Of a DNA stretch of 12,533 bases, positions 1 to 6,465 are shown one piece after another. Below the pieces are notes generated by a model. That model saw only the letters and a list, made by a program, of their open reading frames with translations. It searched no databases and was not told the DNA's origin. Position 1 is the stretch's first letter. Every line of letters starts with the position of its first letter. The position numbers were made by a program, and so were the translations under genes. This DNA is from JAAFHS01 sp043751715 (lineage in GTDB: Bacteria > Pseudomonadota > Alphaproteobacteria > Rhodobacterales > Rhodobacteraceae), in assembly GCA_043751715.1 (NCBI GenBank), contig JAYUZO010000172.1:1-12533 (forward strand). The letters are read 5' to 3'.

Positions 1-1017
1 GTGGAACGCGCGGCGGCGATCACGGCCCTGGGCAATGATTTCCGCCCGGCGGGTGAAATTCTGGATGAACGCGCCTTTGTCAACGGGCTGGTGGGGCTGA
101 TGGCGACGGGCGGGTCAACCAACCTGGTGCTGCACCTGCCCGCCATGGCGCATGCTGCGGGCATCATGCTGGACTTGCAGGATTTCGCCGATATCTCGGG
201 CGTGGTGCCGCTGATGGCCAAGGTCTATCCCAACGGGCTGGCCGATGTGAACCATTTTCACGCGGCAGGCGGGCTTGGCTATATGATCGGTGAATTGCTG
301 GCGGCGGGGCTGCTGCACCCGGACGTGAAAACCATCGCCGGTGACGGGCTGGCGCTTTATGCGCAGGAACCCAAACTGAAGGGCGGCAAACTGATATGGG
401 AGCCGGGCACGGCGCACAGCCTGAACGAAAAAATCCTGCGCCCGGCCGCTGATCCCTTTGCCATCACAGGCGGCCTGACGCAGCTGTCAGGCAACCTTGG
501 GCGCGGGGTGATCAAGGTGTCAGCCGTCGCACCCGAACGGCACGTGATTGAGGCACCGTGTCGGATATTCCACGATCAGGCTTCGGTAAAAGAGGCGTTC
601 AAGCGGGGCGAATTTACCACCGATTGCGTGGTCGTGGTGCGGTTTCAGGGCCCGCAGGCCAATGGCATGCCCGAACTGCATTCGCTGACGCCCACGCTGA
701 CCGTGCTGCAGGACAGGGGCCTGCGCGTGGCGCTTGTCACCGATGGCCGCATGTCGGGTGCATCGGGCAAGGTGCCCGCTGCGATCCACGTCTCACCCGA
801 GGCGGCCTGTGGCGGCCCGCTTGCGCGCCTGCGGGACGGTGATGTGATCCGGCTGGATGCAACCACCGGCACGCTGACAGTGCTGACCGAGGGTTTTGAG
901 GCGCGCACGCCAGTGACGGTGGACCTGTCGGCCAACAGCTTTGGCATCGGGCGCGAACTGTTCGAGGTGTTCCGCCGCAATGCCGGACCTGCGACCAGTG
1001 GCGCGATGAGCCTGTAA
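1..1017 (+). CDS. edd: Phosphogluconate dehydratase, 3' part (Entner-Doudoroff)
   Basis: The C-terminal 338 residues of 6-phosphogluconate dehydratase, a cytoplasmic iron-sulfur enzyme of the IlvD/Edd family that converts 6-phosphogluconate to 2-keto-3-deoxy-6-phosphogluconate (KDPG). The true start lies before the window; the GTG at base 1 is only the first codon seen. Family members are about 600 residues, so roughly the N-terminal 40 percent is missing, including the region where most cluster cysteines are expected. Visible family stretches are GGSTNLVLHLPAMA near residue 37, TDGRMSGASGKVPAA near 248-262 and CGGPLARLRDGDVI shortly after. The segment with TNLVLH and the long Edd-type insert fit Edd better than IlvD, and the eda gene 273 bp downstream on the same strand supports this. 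It ends at TAA 1015-1017. Confidence 0.93.
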   Translation: MERAAAITALGNDFRPAGEILDERAFVNGLVGLMATGGSTNLVLHLPAMAHAAGIMLDLQDFADISGVVPLMAKVYPNGLADVNHFHAAGGLGYMIGELLAAGLLHPDVKTIAGDGLALYAQEPKLKGGKLIWEPGTAHSLNEKILRPAADPFAITGGLTQLSGNLGRGVIKVSAVAPERHVIEAPCRIFHDQASVKEAFKRGEFTTDCVVVVRFQGPQANGMPELHSLTPTLTVLQDRGLRVALVTDGRMSGASGKVPAAIHVSPEAACGGPLARLRDGDVIRLDATTGTLTVLTEGFEARTPVTVDLSANSFGIGRELFEVFRRNAGPATSGAMSL

Positions 1018-1048
1018 GGACGCGCGCTTGTGACAAGAAAACTTTTAT

Positions 1049-1242
1049 GCCTTCGGCGAGGATATTTTAACAAAGATGAAAGGATTGCCGGGTGACAACA
1101 ACAGCACGGTACAGGCGGGGACGCCGATGACCGTCTAAGGTGAAAGGCGCCCTGTCTCCCCCATGCATATGGCCCGAGGCGGGGCGTCAGCCTTACCCTC
1201 CACCTGCGTATTCATCTTTGTAAAAATATCCTCGCCGAAGGC
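1049..1242. repeat. Near-perfect 32-bp inverted repeat in the edd-eda gap
   Basis: The arms are 1049-1080 and 1211-1242. The second is the reverse complement of the first at 31 of 32 positions (one A/T difference). Each arm begins at its outer end with GCCTTCGGC, a mini-hairpin with a C(UUCG)G loop in RNA, followed by GAGGATATTTT and ending inward with AAAGATGAA. The 130 bp between the arms (1081-1210) hold no gene that I recognise. No target-site duplication is visible next to the arms (bases AT before, TT after), so this is not obviously a MITE. The core GGATATTT-N6-AGATGAA recurs at 7980-8000, so the arms look like two opposed copies of a dispersed 3'-end element. Confidence 0.85.
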
Positions 1243-1290
1243 TTCCACATCTGCCAAAGGGCGCACAGCCCGCATGCATAGGAGCCGACC

Positions 1291-1929
1291 ATGACCCCAT
1301 CCGAACAATCCCGCGCCGCCGAGGCGATCTGCCGACTGGCCCCTGTTGTCCCCGTCCTCGTGATTGACGATCTGACCCATGCCAAGGCGTTGGCACAGGC
1401 GCTTGTGGCGGGTGGTCTGCCCGCACTGGAAGTGACGTTGCGCACGCCGGTCGCACTCGATGCGATCCGCATGATGGCCGAGGTGCCGGGGGGGGCTGTG
1501 GGTGCAGGCACGCTGCTGACGCCTGCCGATGTGAAGGCGGCCAAGGCGGCGGGGGCGACATTCGGGGTGTCTCCGGGGGCGACAGAGCGGATTCTGGACG
1601 CCTGCGCGGAATACGGCCTGCCCTTGTTGCCGGGGGCGGCCACTGCGAGCGAGATCATGGCGCTGTTGGAAAAGGGCTATACGGTGCAAAAGTTCTTTCC
1701 GGCCGAACAGGCGGGCGGGGCGGCTTATCTGAAATCTATCGGATCACCGATTCCGCAGGTGAAATTCTGCCCGACCGGCGGGATCAGCCTGAAAAACGCA
1801 CGTGATTATCTGGGCCTGTCCAATATCCTGTGTGTGGGGGGCAGTTGGGTTGCCCCGAAAGATGCCATGGCGCGCGGCGACTGGGCCGCCATCACCACCC
1901 TTGCGCGCGAGGCGGCGGGCTTGCGCTGA
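1291..1929 (+). CDS. eda: KDPG/KHG aldolase (Entner-Doudoroff)
   Basis: A 212-residue class I aldolase that cleaves KDPG to pyruvate and glyceraldehyde-3-phosphate in the cytoplasm, completing the Entner-Doudoroff pathway begun by Edd; the family can also act on 2-keto-4-hydroxyglutarate. It is full length for the family (about 205-215 residues). Visible active-site motifs are LEVTLRT with Glu47 (general acid/base) and Arg51, and VQKFFPAEQ with Lys134 as the Schiff-base lysine. CPTGGI follows in the phosphate-binding part of the barrel. The ATG at 1291 has a strong AGGAG six bases upstream, which settles the start. It is on the same strand as edd, but the 273-bp repeat-bearing gap leaves open whether the two are cotranscribed. 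Confidence 0.96.
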   Translation: MTPSEQSRAAEAICRLAPVVPVLVIDDLTHAKALAQALVAGGLPALEVTLRTPVALDAIRMMAEVPGGAVGAGTLLTPADVKAAKAAGATFGVSPGATERILDACAEYGLPLLPGAATASEIMALLEKGYTVQKFFPAEQAGGAAYLKSIGSPIPQVKFCPTGGISLKNARDYLGLSNILCVGGSWVAPKDAMARGDWAAITTLAREAAGLR

Positions 1930-1943
1930 ATGCACAAACGCCT

Positions 1944-1967
1944 CCCTCCCCCCTTTGTGGGGGAGGG
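1944..1967. terminator. G/C-rich hairpin between convergent eda and the glnE-linked gene
   Basis: A perfect 9-bp stem, CCCTCCCCC (1944-1952) with GGGGGAGGG (1959-1967), closing a CTTTGT loop. It starts 14 bp after the eda stop and ends 15 bp before the stop of the convergent minus-strand gene, a typical place for a shared bidirectional terminator. There is no good T-tract on either side, so a classical intrinsic terminator is not certain. It could also be one copy of a dispersed GC-rich repeat. Confidence 0.5.
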
Positions 1968-1982
1968 CTGGGGTGGGCGGGG

Positions 1983-2243
1983 TCAGCCCAGACGACCTGC
2001 GCGTCCGCCTTTGCGCGATGGCGGGGCTGCGGGCACCAACCCTTCGCGCAATGTGGCGGTCATCGGATGGTCTGGCACGGCGTAATGTGCCATCAGCAGG
2101 GTGGCCGCGGCAGGGATATCCGCGCCCACGGGCAGGCTTAGCGCCCAGTCCACAAAGATTGACCGGCATTCGCCCAGCGTGATGCCGTCGATTGCATAGC
2201 TTTCGCGGATCAGCCCCTTTGGGTCGGCCTTACTCAGTTCCAT
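1983..2243 (-). CDS. Small conserved-looking protein overlapping glnE, unknown function
   Basis: An 86-residue soluble protein beginning MELSKADPKGLIRESYAI. I recognise the type as a small protein of Rhodobacteraceae without assigned function, but this is from memory. The middle holds DGITLGECRSIFVDWALSL and the acidic-to-neutral stretch AATLLMAHYAVPDHPMTATL; the tail is basic (PSRKGGRAGRLG). No transmembrane segment or known catalytic motif is visible. The start at 2243 is chosen because AGGGG lies nine bases upstream; an ATG two codons earlier (2249) sits too close to that site. The gene overlaps the 3' end of glnE by 14 bp, so it is probably cotranscribed and translationally coupled with it. 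That gives a context (nitrogen control) but not a function. Confidence 0.7.
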   Translation of the reverse strand: MELSKADPKGLIRESYAIDGITLGECRSIFVDWALSLPVGADIPAAATLLMAHYAVPDHPMTATLREGLVPAAPPSRKGGRAGRLG

Positions 2244-5004
2244 CCGCATCTTCCCCTGTTCCGACCAACCGGTCGATGATCCTTGCCGCCGCAGCCGTTG
2301 CTTCGCGCAAGGCCTGCACCAGCCCTGCCGCATCCGCTTGCCCCGTTTGGCGCAGCACAAAGGTTGTTGCCCCCTGCCCCAACCGCTCCGGTGCCGCTGA
2401 TAGCAGCCGCAAGGCCGCTTGCGTCTGCCATAGCAGATGGTGCGCCACTGTCAGCGCCATTATATCCTGCGGCGGCACCATGCCACGCGCCCGCGCATCA
2501 TCAAGCTGCGCTGCCGTCGCCCTGTGGGTGGAACCCGACATCAGCGCCAGCATCTGTGCCGTCAGATCAATATCAAGCAGCCGACCGGGGCCGGATTTTG
2601 CGTCCAGATCATGGCTGGCGGGCCGTGCGGCTGCCAGCCGCGCGCGCATTGCCGCCACATCGGGGCGCACCCGTGCAGCCTGCCCTTTGGCCGCCAGAAG
2701 CCCCGCGCGAAACACCTCAAAATCCGCAGCCAGCGCGCCGTCACCCGCCACCACCCGCGCGCGGGTCAGCGCCAGATGTTCCCATGTCCAGGCCTCGTCG
2801 CGCTGATAGCTTTGGAATCCGTCCCACCCTGTGGCCACCGGGCCCTGCCGCCCCGACGGGCGCAGGCGCATGTCCACCTCATACAGCCGCCCTTGGGCCA
2901 TGGCGGCGGTCAGTGCTGTGACAAACCCCTGGGTCAGCCGCGCATAATAGGGCCGTGTAGCAAGCGGGCGGGGGCCATCAGACATCTCTACCCCGGTGGC
3001 ATCATAGATCACGATCAGGTCCAGATCCGACCCTGCGTTCAGCGTGCCAGCCCCCAGGCTGCCCATGCCCAGCACCACGGCCCCGCGCCCCGGCACGGGC
3101 CCGTGTTTGCGCGCGAAATCGGCCAGAACGGCGGGCCAAAGCGCGCGCAAGGTGGCGCGGGCCAGATCGGCATATTCATGCGCTGCCTTGTGGGCATCAA
3201 TCAGGCCGCGCAGATGATGCACACCGATACGGAAATGCCATTCCTTTTGCCACAGCCGCAGGGCCACCAATTGTGCTTCATAATCAGCGGCATCTGCGAT
3301 GATCTTTGCAGATTGGATGAACAGCGCCGCCTCACCCGGCCAGTCGGAAAAGAAGCTGCCACCAATCACGCCATCCAACACGCGCGCATTGCGCGCCAGA
3401 TAGCGTGCAAGTTCGGGGGCGGTGGCTGCGATATCAATGATCAGGTCGACCAGACTGGGGTTCGCCTCAAACAGCGCGAACAATTGCACACCGGCCGGCA
3501 GCCCTGCCAGAAAGCCATCAAGCGCCACCAACGCCTCATCAGGGTTGGTGGCCTGTTGCAGACGGCCCAGCAGCATGGGGCGCAGGCGCTGAAAGATGGA
3601 TTGCGCACGGTCAGACCGCAAGGCGGGATAGCTGGACCAGCCTGCCACAATGGCCTTGGCGGAATCGGACAGGATGGGCGCGGGGGCGGGAGCGGCATCT
3701 GCAGGGGCAAAGAACCCTTCGGTCAGGGCATCAACGCGGCGCAGCCTGTCCAGCAGCCCTGCGCGAAAGGCCGCCTCATCCTGCCCCATGAAGGCTGCGA
3801 TGCGGCTGATATTGTCGGCCCCGCCCGGCATGGCATGGGTTTGCGCATCATTCACCATTTGCAGGCGGTGTTCCAACGTGCGGTGGCAGCGGTAGGCCTG
3901 TGTCAGCGTTTCAGCCACATCCGGTGGCACCCAGCCTTTTTCGGCCAGCCGCGCAAGGCCGCCCGTTGTTGTGCGGTCACGCAGATCAGGATCGCGCCCA
4001 CCGGCAATCAGCTGGCGAGTTTGCGTGAAAAACTCAATCTCGCGGATGCCGCCAAGACCCAGCTTCAGATCATGCCCTTCTACCGCAATGCTGTGCAGCC
4101 CGCGGTGATCACGGATGCGCAGGCGCATGTCATGGGCATCTTGAATTGCCGCAAAATCAAGGTGTTTGCGCCAGACAAACGGGACAAGGGTTTTCAGAAA
4201 GGCCTGACCGGCGGCCAGATCACCCGCACAGGGCCGCGCCTTGATATAGGCGGCGCGTTCCCATGTGCGGCCAACGCTTTCGTAATAGCTTTCGGCGGCG
4301 GCCATTGACAGGCAAACAGGTGTAACGCTGGCATCCGGGCGCAGGCGCAGGTCGGTGCGGAACACATAGCCCTGATCGGTGATATCTGACAGCAGCGCCG
4401 TCATCTTGCGCACCACACGGATGAACGCGGCGCGGGCGTCATCAGTGGCGCCGGGGTAACGGGTTTCGTCAAACAGGCAGATCAGGTCAATGTCGGATGA
4501 ATAGTTCAGCTCGGCGGCACCCATCTTGCCCATGGCCAGCGCCACCATGCCAGCCCCGGTGGCGGCATCATCAGGGCTGGCCCCCGGCAGCTTGCCCCGG
4601 CGGATTTCATCGGCGACCAGCGTGGTGATGGCGGTGTGGGTGGCAAAATCGGCCACATCGGTCAGCGCGCCCGTCACCTGTTCAAGGCTCCAAAGGCCCG
4701 CCAGATCGGCAAGGGCAATATACAGTGCGGCGCGGCGTTTGATCTGGCGCAGGGCCGGGCCAAGGCTGGTGGGATCGGGCACCTGCAGCAGGCCGGGCAT
4801 GACGCTGGCCATGTCCATGGTCAGCGCATTGCGCAGCCATGCGCCTTCACGCGCCATCAGCCCCGACAGATAGGGGCTGCAACTGGCCGTGGCCGCCAGC
4901 AGGCCACGCTGATCGGCGGGCAAATCGGCAAATGCGCGCGCGGTGTCGGCGGCAATGGCCGGATCATGGATCAGCGGGCCGGTGGTGATGGGCGTGAACT
5001 GCAT
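2230..5004 (-). CDS. glnE: Bifunctional glutamine synthetase adenylyltransferase/deadenylylase
   Basis: A 924-residue cytoplasmic enzyme that attaches AMP to, or removes it from, a tyrosine of glutamine synthetase, under control of PII proteins and glutamine. The family usually has 900-1000 residues. Two nucleotidyltransferase domains are visible. The N-terminal (deadenylylase) one has AMGKMGAAELNYSSDIDL with Asp171 and Asp173. The C-terminal (adenylylase) one has GMGSLGAGTLNAGSDLDL with Asp660 and Asp662, followed by YEVDMRLRPSGRQG. The frame stays open upstream to 5187, but the extension is Arg/His-rich and unlike the family; I choose ATG 5004 (MQFTPITTG), although its ribosome binding site is weak. 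The last 14 bases overlap the next minus-strand gene. Upstream lies a 234-bp divergent intergenic region. Confidence 0.95.
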   Translation of the reverse strand: MQFTPITTGPLIHDPAIAADTARAFADLPADQRGLLAATASCSPYLSGLMAREGAWLRNALTMDMASVMPGLLQVPDPTSLGPALRQIKRRAALYIALADLAGLWSLEQVTGALTDVADFATHTAITTLVADEIRRGKLPGASPDDAATGAGMVALAMGKMGAAELNYSSDIDLICLFDETRYPGATDDARAAFIRVVRKMTALLSDITDQGYVFRTDLRLRPDASVTPVCLSMAAAESYYESVGRTWERAAYIKARPCAGDLAAGQAFLKTLVPFVWRKHLDFAAIQDAHDMRLRIRDHRGLHSIAVEGHDLKLGLGGIREIEFFTQTRQLIAGGRDPDLRDRTTTGGLARLAEKGWVPPDVAETLTQAYRCHRTLEHRLQMVNDAQTHAMPGGADNISRIAAFMGQDEAAFRAGLLDRLRRVDALTEGFFAPADAAPAPAPILSDSAKAIVAGWSSYPALRSDRAQSIFQRLRPMLLGRLQQATNPDEALVALDGFLAGLPAGVQLFALFEANPSLVDLIIDIAATAPELARYLARNARVLDGVIGGSFFSDWPGEAALFIQSAKIIADAADYEAQLVALRLWQKEWHFRIGVHHLRGLIDAHKAAHEYADLARATLRALWPAVLADFARKHGPVPGRGAVVLGMGSLGAGTLNAGSDLDLIVIYDATGVEMSDGPRPLATRPYYARLTQGFVTALTAAMAQGRLYEVDMRLRPSGRQGPVATGWDGFQSYQRDEAWTWEHLALTRARVVAGDGALAADFEVFRAGLLAAKGQAARVRPDVAAMRARLAAARPASHDLDAKSGPGRLLDIDLTAQMLALMSGSTHRATAAQLDDARARGMVPPQDIMALTVAHHLLWQTQAALRLLSAAPERLGQGATTFVLRQTGQADAAGLVQALREATAAAARIIDRLVGTGEDADGTE

Positions 5005-5032
5005 GCGTCCAAGGTGACGCGGGTGTGCAAGA

Positions 5033-5049
5033 TTGGCAAGGTGTGCCAA
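5033..5049. promoter_or_regulatory. Operator-like palindrome upstream of glnE
   Basis: A perfect TTGGCA-AGGTG-TGCCAA dyad lying 29 bp before the proposed glnE start. It overlaps a second short dyad, GTGTG-CCAA-CACAC (5041-5054). It could bind a regulator or fold in the mRNA leader. Palindromes of this size also occur by chance in 12.5 kb, so the call is weak. The remainder of the glnE/DUF2852 divergent gap shows only a poor plus-strand promoter candidate (TTGGCA 5116-5121, TATGTA 5137-5142, 15-bp spacer). Confidence 0.25.
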
Positions 5050-5195
5050 CACACGCAGGGGCCTGCGCCGCACATGGCGGGCATAAGCAGGAATATGGCG
5101 CGTGGTTTCAAGGACTTGGCATGGCGTGCGCCACCTTATGTAAATTCTTTTAACATGGCGCTTGAAAGCGGGCCGGCCAACGCGCATCTTGCATC

Positions 5196-5214
5196 ATGTG
5201 AAACGCATTCACAT
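5196..5214. promoter_or_regulatory. Operator-like palindrome upstream of the first DUF2852 gene
   Basis: A perfect 7-5-7 inverted repeat, ATGTGAA-ACGCA-TTCACAT, ending 24 bp before the ATG at 5239. The half-sites recall TGTGA/TCACA sites of CRP/FNR-type regulators, but the spacing (7 bp between TGTGA and TCACA) is one more than the usual 6, so I do not assign a family. It could equally be a chance dyad. Confidence 0.3.
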
Positions 5215-5238
5215 CCTATCCGCAACCGGGAGTTCGCC

Positions 5239-5739
5239 ATGTACCAAGCCGATCCTTCACCACCCGCCTACACCCGTGGCGGCACTATCTTTCAGCGCAC
5301 CGAAGACTGGCTTGATGATCGCGGCCGCAAGGCCTGGGTCATTGCCATGGTGCTTGGCTTTATCTTTTTCTGGCCGGTTGGCCTGGCTCTGCTGGCCTAT
5401 ATGATCTGGGGAAAACGCATGTTCACATCATCTTGCCGTTCGGAAGACCGCCACGGCGACCGGCACGCCCGCTGGGCCGCCAAGATTGACCGCAAATTTG
5501 CCATGGCCAGCCGCCGGGGTGAATACCGGATGGCCTTCGGTTCCAGCGGCAATGCGGCGTTTGATACCTATAAGGCCGATATGCTGCGCCGTCTGGAAGA
5601 AGAACAAACCGCGTTTGATGCATTTCTGCAGCGTTTGCGCGATGCCAAGGACAAATCGGAATTCGATGCCTTCATGGAAGACCGCGCGCGCAGTGCGGCA
5701 CAACCGACCGAAGGCGATACGCCAAAGGGCGAATACTGA
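5239..5739 (+). CDS. DUF2852 membrane protein, first paralogue
   Basis: A 166-residue protein of unknown function that I recognise as DUF2852. One hydrophobic segment (about residues 31-56, AWVIAMVLGFIFFWPVGLAL) suggests an inner-membrane anchor. A linker rich in His/Arg/Asp follows (66-80). The C-terminal part (108-151, beginning FDTYKADMLRRLEEEQ) is charged, probably helical and cytoplasmic, and ends in the FMEDRAR motif. The ATG at 5239 has GGGAG six bases upstream and excludes the long open extension into the glnE leader. The downstream neighbour is a paralogue sharing the C-terminal module. A terminator-like hairpin follows the stop codon directly. Confidence 0.85.
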   Translation: MYQADPSPPAYTRGGTIFQRTEDWLDDRGRKAWVIAMVLGFIFFWPVGLALLAYMIWGKRMFTSSCRSEDRHGDRHARWAAKIDRKFAMASRRGEYRMAFGSSGNAAFDTYKADMLRRLEEEQTAFDAFLQRLRDAKDKSEFDAFMEDRARSAAQPTEGDTPKGEY

Positions 5740-5748
5740 CCTGATGAT

Positions 5749-5781
5749 GGGGGTGCCGGGTGCGGCGCCCCCCTTTTCTTT
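5749..5781 (+). terminator. Intrinsic terminator between the two DUF2852 genes
   Basis: A 10-bp stem, GGGGGTGCCG (5749-5758) with CGGCGCCCCC (5763-5772) including one G-T wobble, closes a GGTG tetraloop and is followed by CTTTTCTTT (5773-5781). This is a textbook rho-independent form starting 10 bp after the first DUF2852 stop. It ends only 19 bp before the next start, so the second gene needs either readthrough or attenuation, or a promoter inside the upstream gene. Confidence 0.85.
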
Positions 5782-5800
5782 GCAACAGAAGGGACGTGTC

Positions 5801-6280
5801 GTGACCACAATTTCCACAAACCTTGCGCCACAAAATGCCCATACCAATTCCAATGACCGCAGGCCGCATCTGGCCGTGCAGATCCTGGGCCTGCTGGCCT
5901 TCACCGGATTTGCCATCATCACAACCGTCATGGCCTTTGTCATGTTCTGGGCGGCGGGCGTGGTGCTGACGCTGGCGTTTATCTGGTTCGGGTTCCGCCC
6001 CCTTATGGGCCAGCGGCAGGGGCCAACGCTGGGGGCTGACCTTGGCCCGGCAATGACCACAGCGCCGCGCAGCAGCAACACCAGTTTTGATACCTACCGC
6101 GCAGATGTTTTGCGGCGGATGCAGGATGAACAGGTCTCGTTCGATGGGTTTCTGGGCCGCCTGCGCGATGCCAAGGATGCGCGCGAATTTGACGCCTTCA
6201 TGGATGACCGCGCCCGCAGCACCCGCGATGCCGCAGCGGGTGACGTCACGGCAGATCAGCCAAAGCCCGGCGCATACTGA
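5801..6280 (+). CDS. DUF2852 membrane protein, second paralogue
   Basis: A 159-residue DUF2852-type protein of unknown function. Hydrophobic stretches at about residues 24-45 and 46-65 suggest one long or two short membrane segments. A charged C-terminal module (96-139, FDTYRADVLRRMQDEQ to FMDDRAR) matches the upstream protein at 32 of 44 aligned positions; the N-terminal halves are much less alike. The GTG at 5801 is chosen because AAGGGA stands seven bases upstream and because the in-frame ATGs at 5744 and 5747 would place the terminator hairpin inside the coding region. The tandem arrangement points to gene duplication followed by divergence of the membrane part. Confidence 0.82.
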   Translation: MTTISTNLAPQNAHTNSNDRRPHLAVQILGLLAFTGFAIITTVMAFVMFWAAGVVLTLAFIWFGFRPLMGQRQGPTLGADLGPAMTTAPRSSNTSFDTYRADVLRRMQDEQVSFDGFLGRLRDAKDAREFDAFMDDRARSTRDAAAGDVTADQPKPGAY

Positions 6281-6300
6281 CCGCGCGCCCGTTTCATGCG

Positions 6301-6400
6301 TTTCATGGGGGCCCTGCTGGCAACGGCGGGGCCTTTTACAGCGGGGCCTTTTACAGCGGTGCCTTTTCCACGGGTGCCTTTTTCATAGGCCCCCGTGAAA
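6301..6400. repeat. 13-bp inverted repeat enclosing a tandem array
   Basis: The arm TTTCATGGGGGCC (6301-6313) pairs with GGCCCCCGTGAAA (6388-6400), with one T-G wobble, across a 74-base loop that contains the 15-bp tandem repeats. It starts 21 bp after the second DUF2852 stop and could be a long-range terminator stem, but no T-tract follows on either strand. Confidence 0.7.
6326..6385. repeat. Four tandem 15-bp repeats
   Basis: The unit is GCGGGGCCTTTTACA. The first two copies (6326-6340 and 6341-6355) are identical. The third (6356-6370) differs at two bases; the fourth (6371-6385, CGGGTGCCTTTTTCA) is more diverged. Every copy keeps a G-rich block followed by GCCTTTT. The 15-bp period would preserve a reading frame, but I see no start codon with a ribosome binding site, and neither strand gives a convincing protein, so I take it as non-coding. 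Confidence 0.85.
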
Positions 6401-6408
6401 GTCGGCCC

Positions 6409-6437
6409 TTGGCGGAACCGCAATCGCGCGCTAACCT
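6409..6437 (+). promoter_or_regulatory. Possible sigma70-type promoter for bpt
   Basis: TTGGCG (6409-6414) and TAACCT (6432-6437) separated by 17 bp, with the -10 ending 28 bp before the bpt ATG. Each hexamer matches its consensus at four positions. Plausible from spacing and location only. Confidence 0.4.
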
Positions 6438-6465
6438 GCCCATGTACCCAAACATCTGACGGTTC

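Noticed and set aside
1..3. GTG at base 1 as the edd start
   Set aside because: The protein begins in the middle of the Edd family sequence; about 260 residues lie before the window.
1076..1138. A 20-codon frame inside the edd-eda gap
   Set aside because: No ribosome binding site is visible, its start is formed by the repeat element itself, and no similarity is recognised.
1049..1242. MITE or other transposon remnant
   Set aside because: No target-site duplication or transposase fragment is visible, and the core recurs singly elsewhere (7980-8000), which fits a dispersed element better.
2437..4308. A 623-codon open frame on the plus strand opposite glnE
   Set aside because: It is rich in His, Gln, Arg and Pro, has no family motif, and lies antisense to an unmistakable glnE. 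Long antisense frames are common in GC-rich genes.
5197..5213. CRP/FNR site upstream of the first DUF2852 gene
   Set aside because: TGTGA and TCACA are separated by 7 bp rather than 6, and no supporting context exists; kept only as an unassigned dyad.
4636..5238. A long N-terminal extension of the first DUF2852 frame
   Set aside because: It runs antisense through the glnE 5' end and the intergenic gap with Gly/His/Arg-rich sequence; the ATG at 5239 has a good ribosome binding site.
5744..5749. ATG starts for the second DUF2852 gene
   Set aside because: They would put the terminator hairpin in the coding sequence and have no ribosome binding site; GTG 5801 has AAGGGA.
6326..6385. CRISPR array
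   Set aside because: Units are contiguous 15-bp tandem repeats without spacers, and no cas genes are present.
6442..6459. A five-codon frame (MYPNI) before bpt as a possible leader peptide
   Set aside because: Too short, with no ribosome binding site and no attenuator structure between it and bpt.
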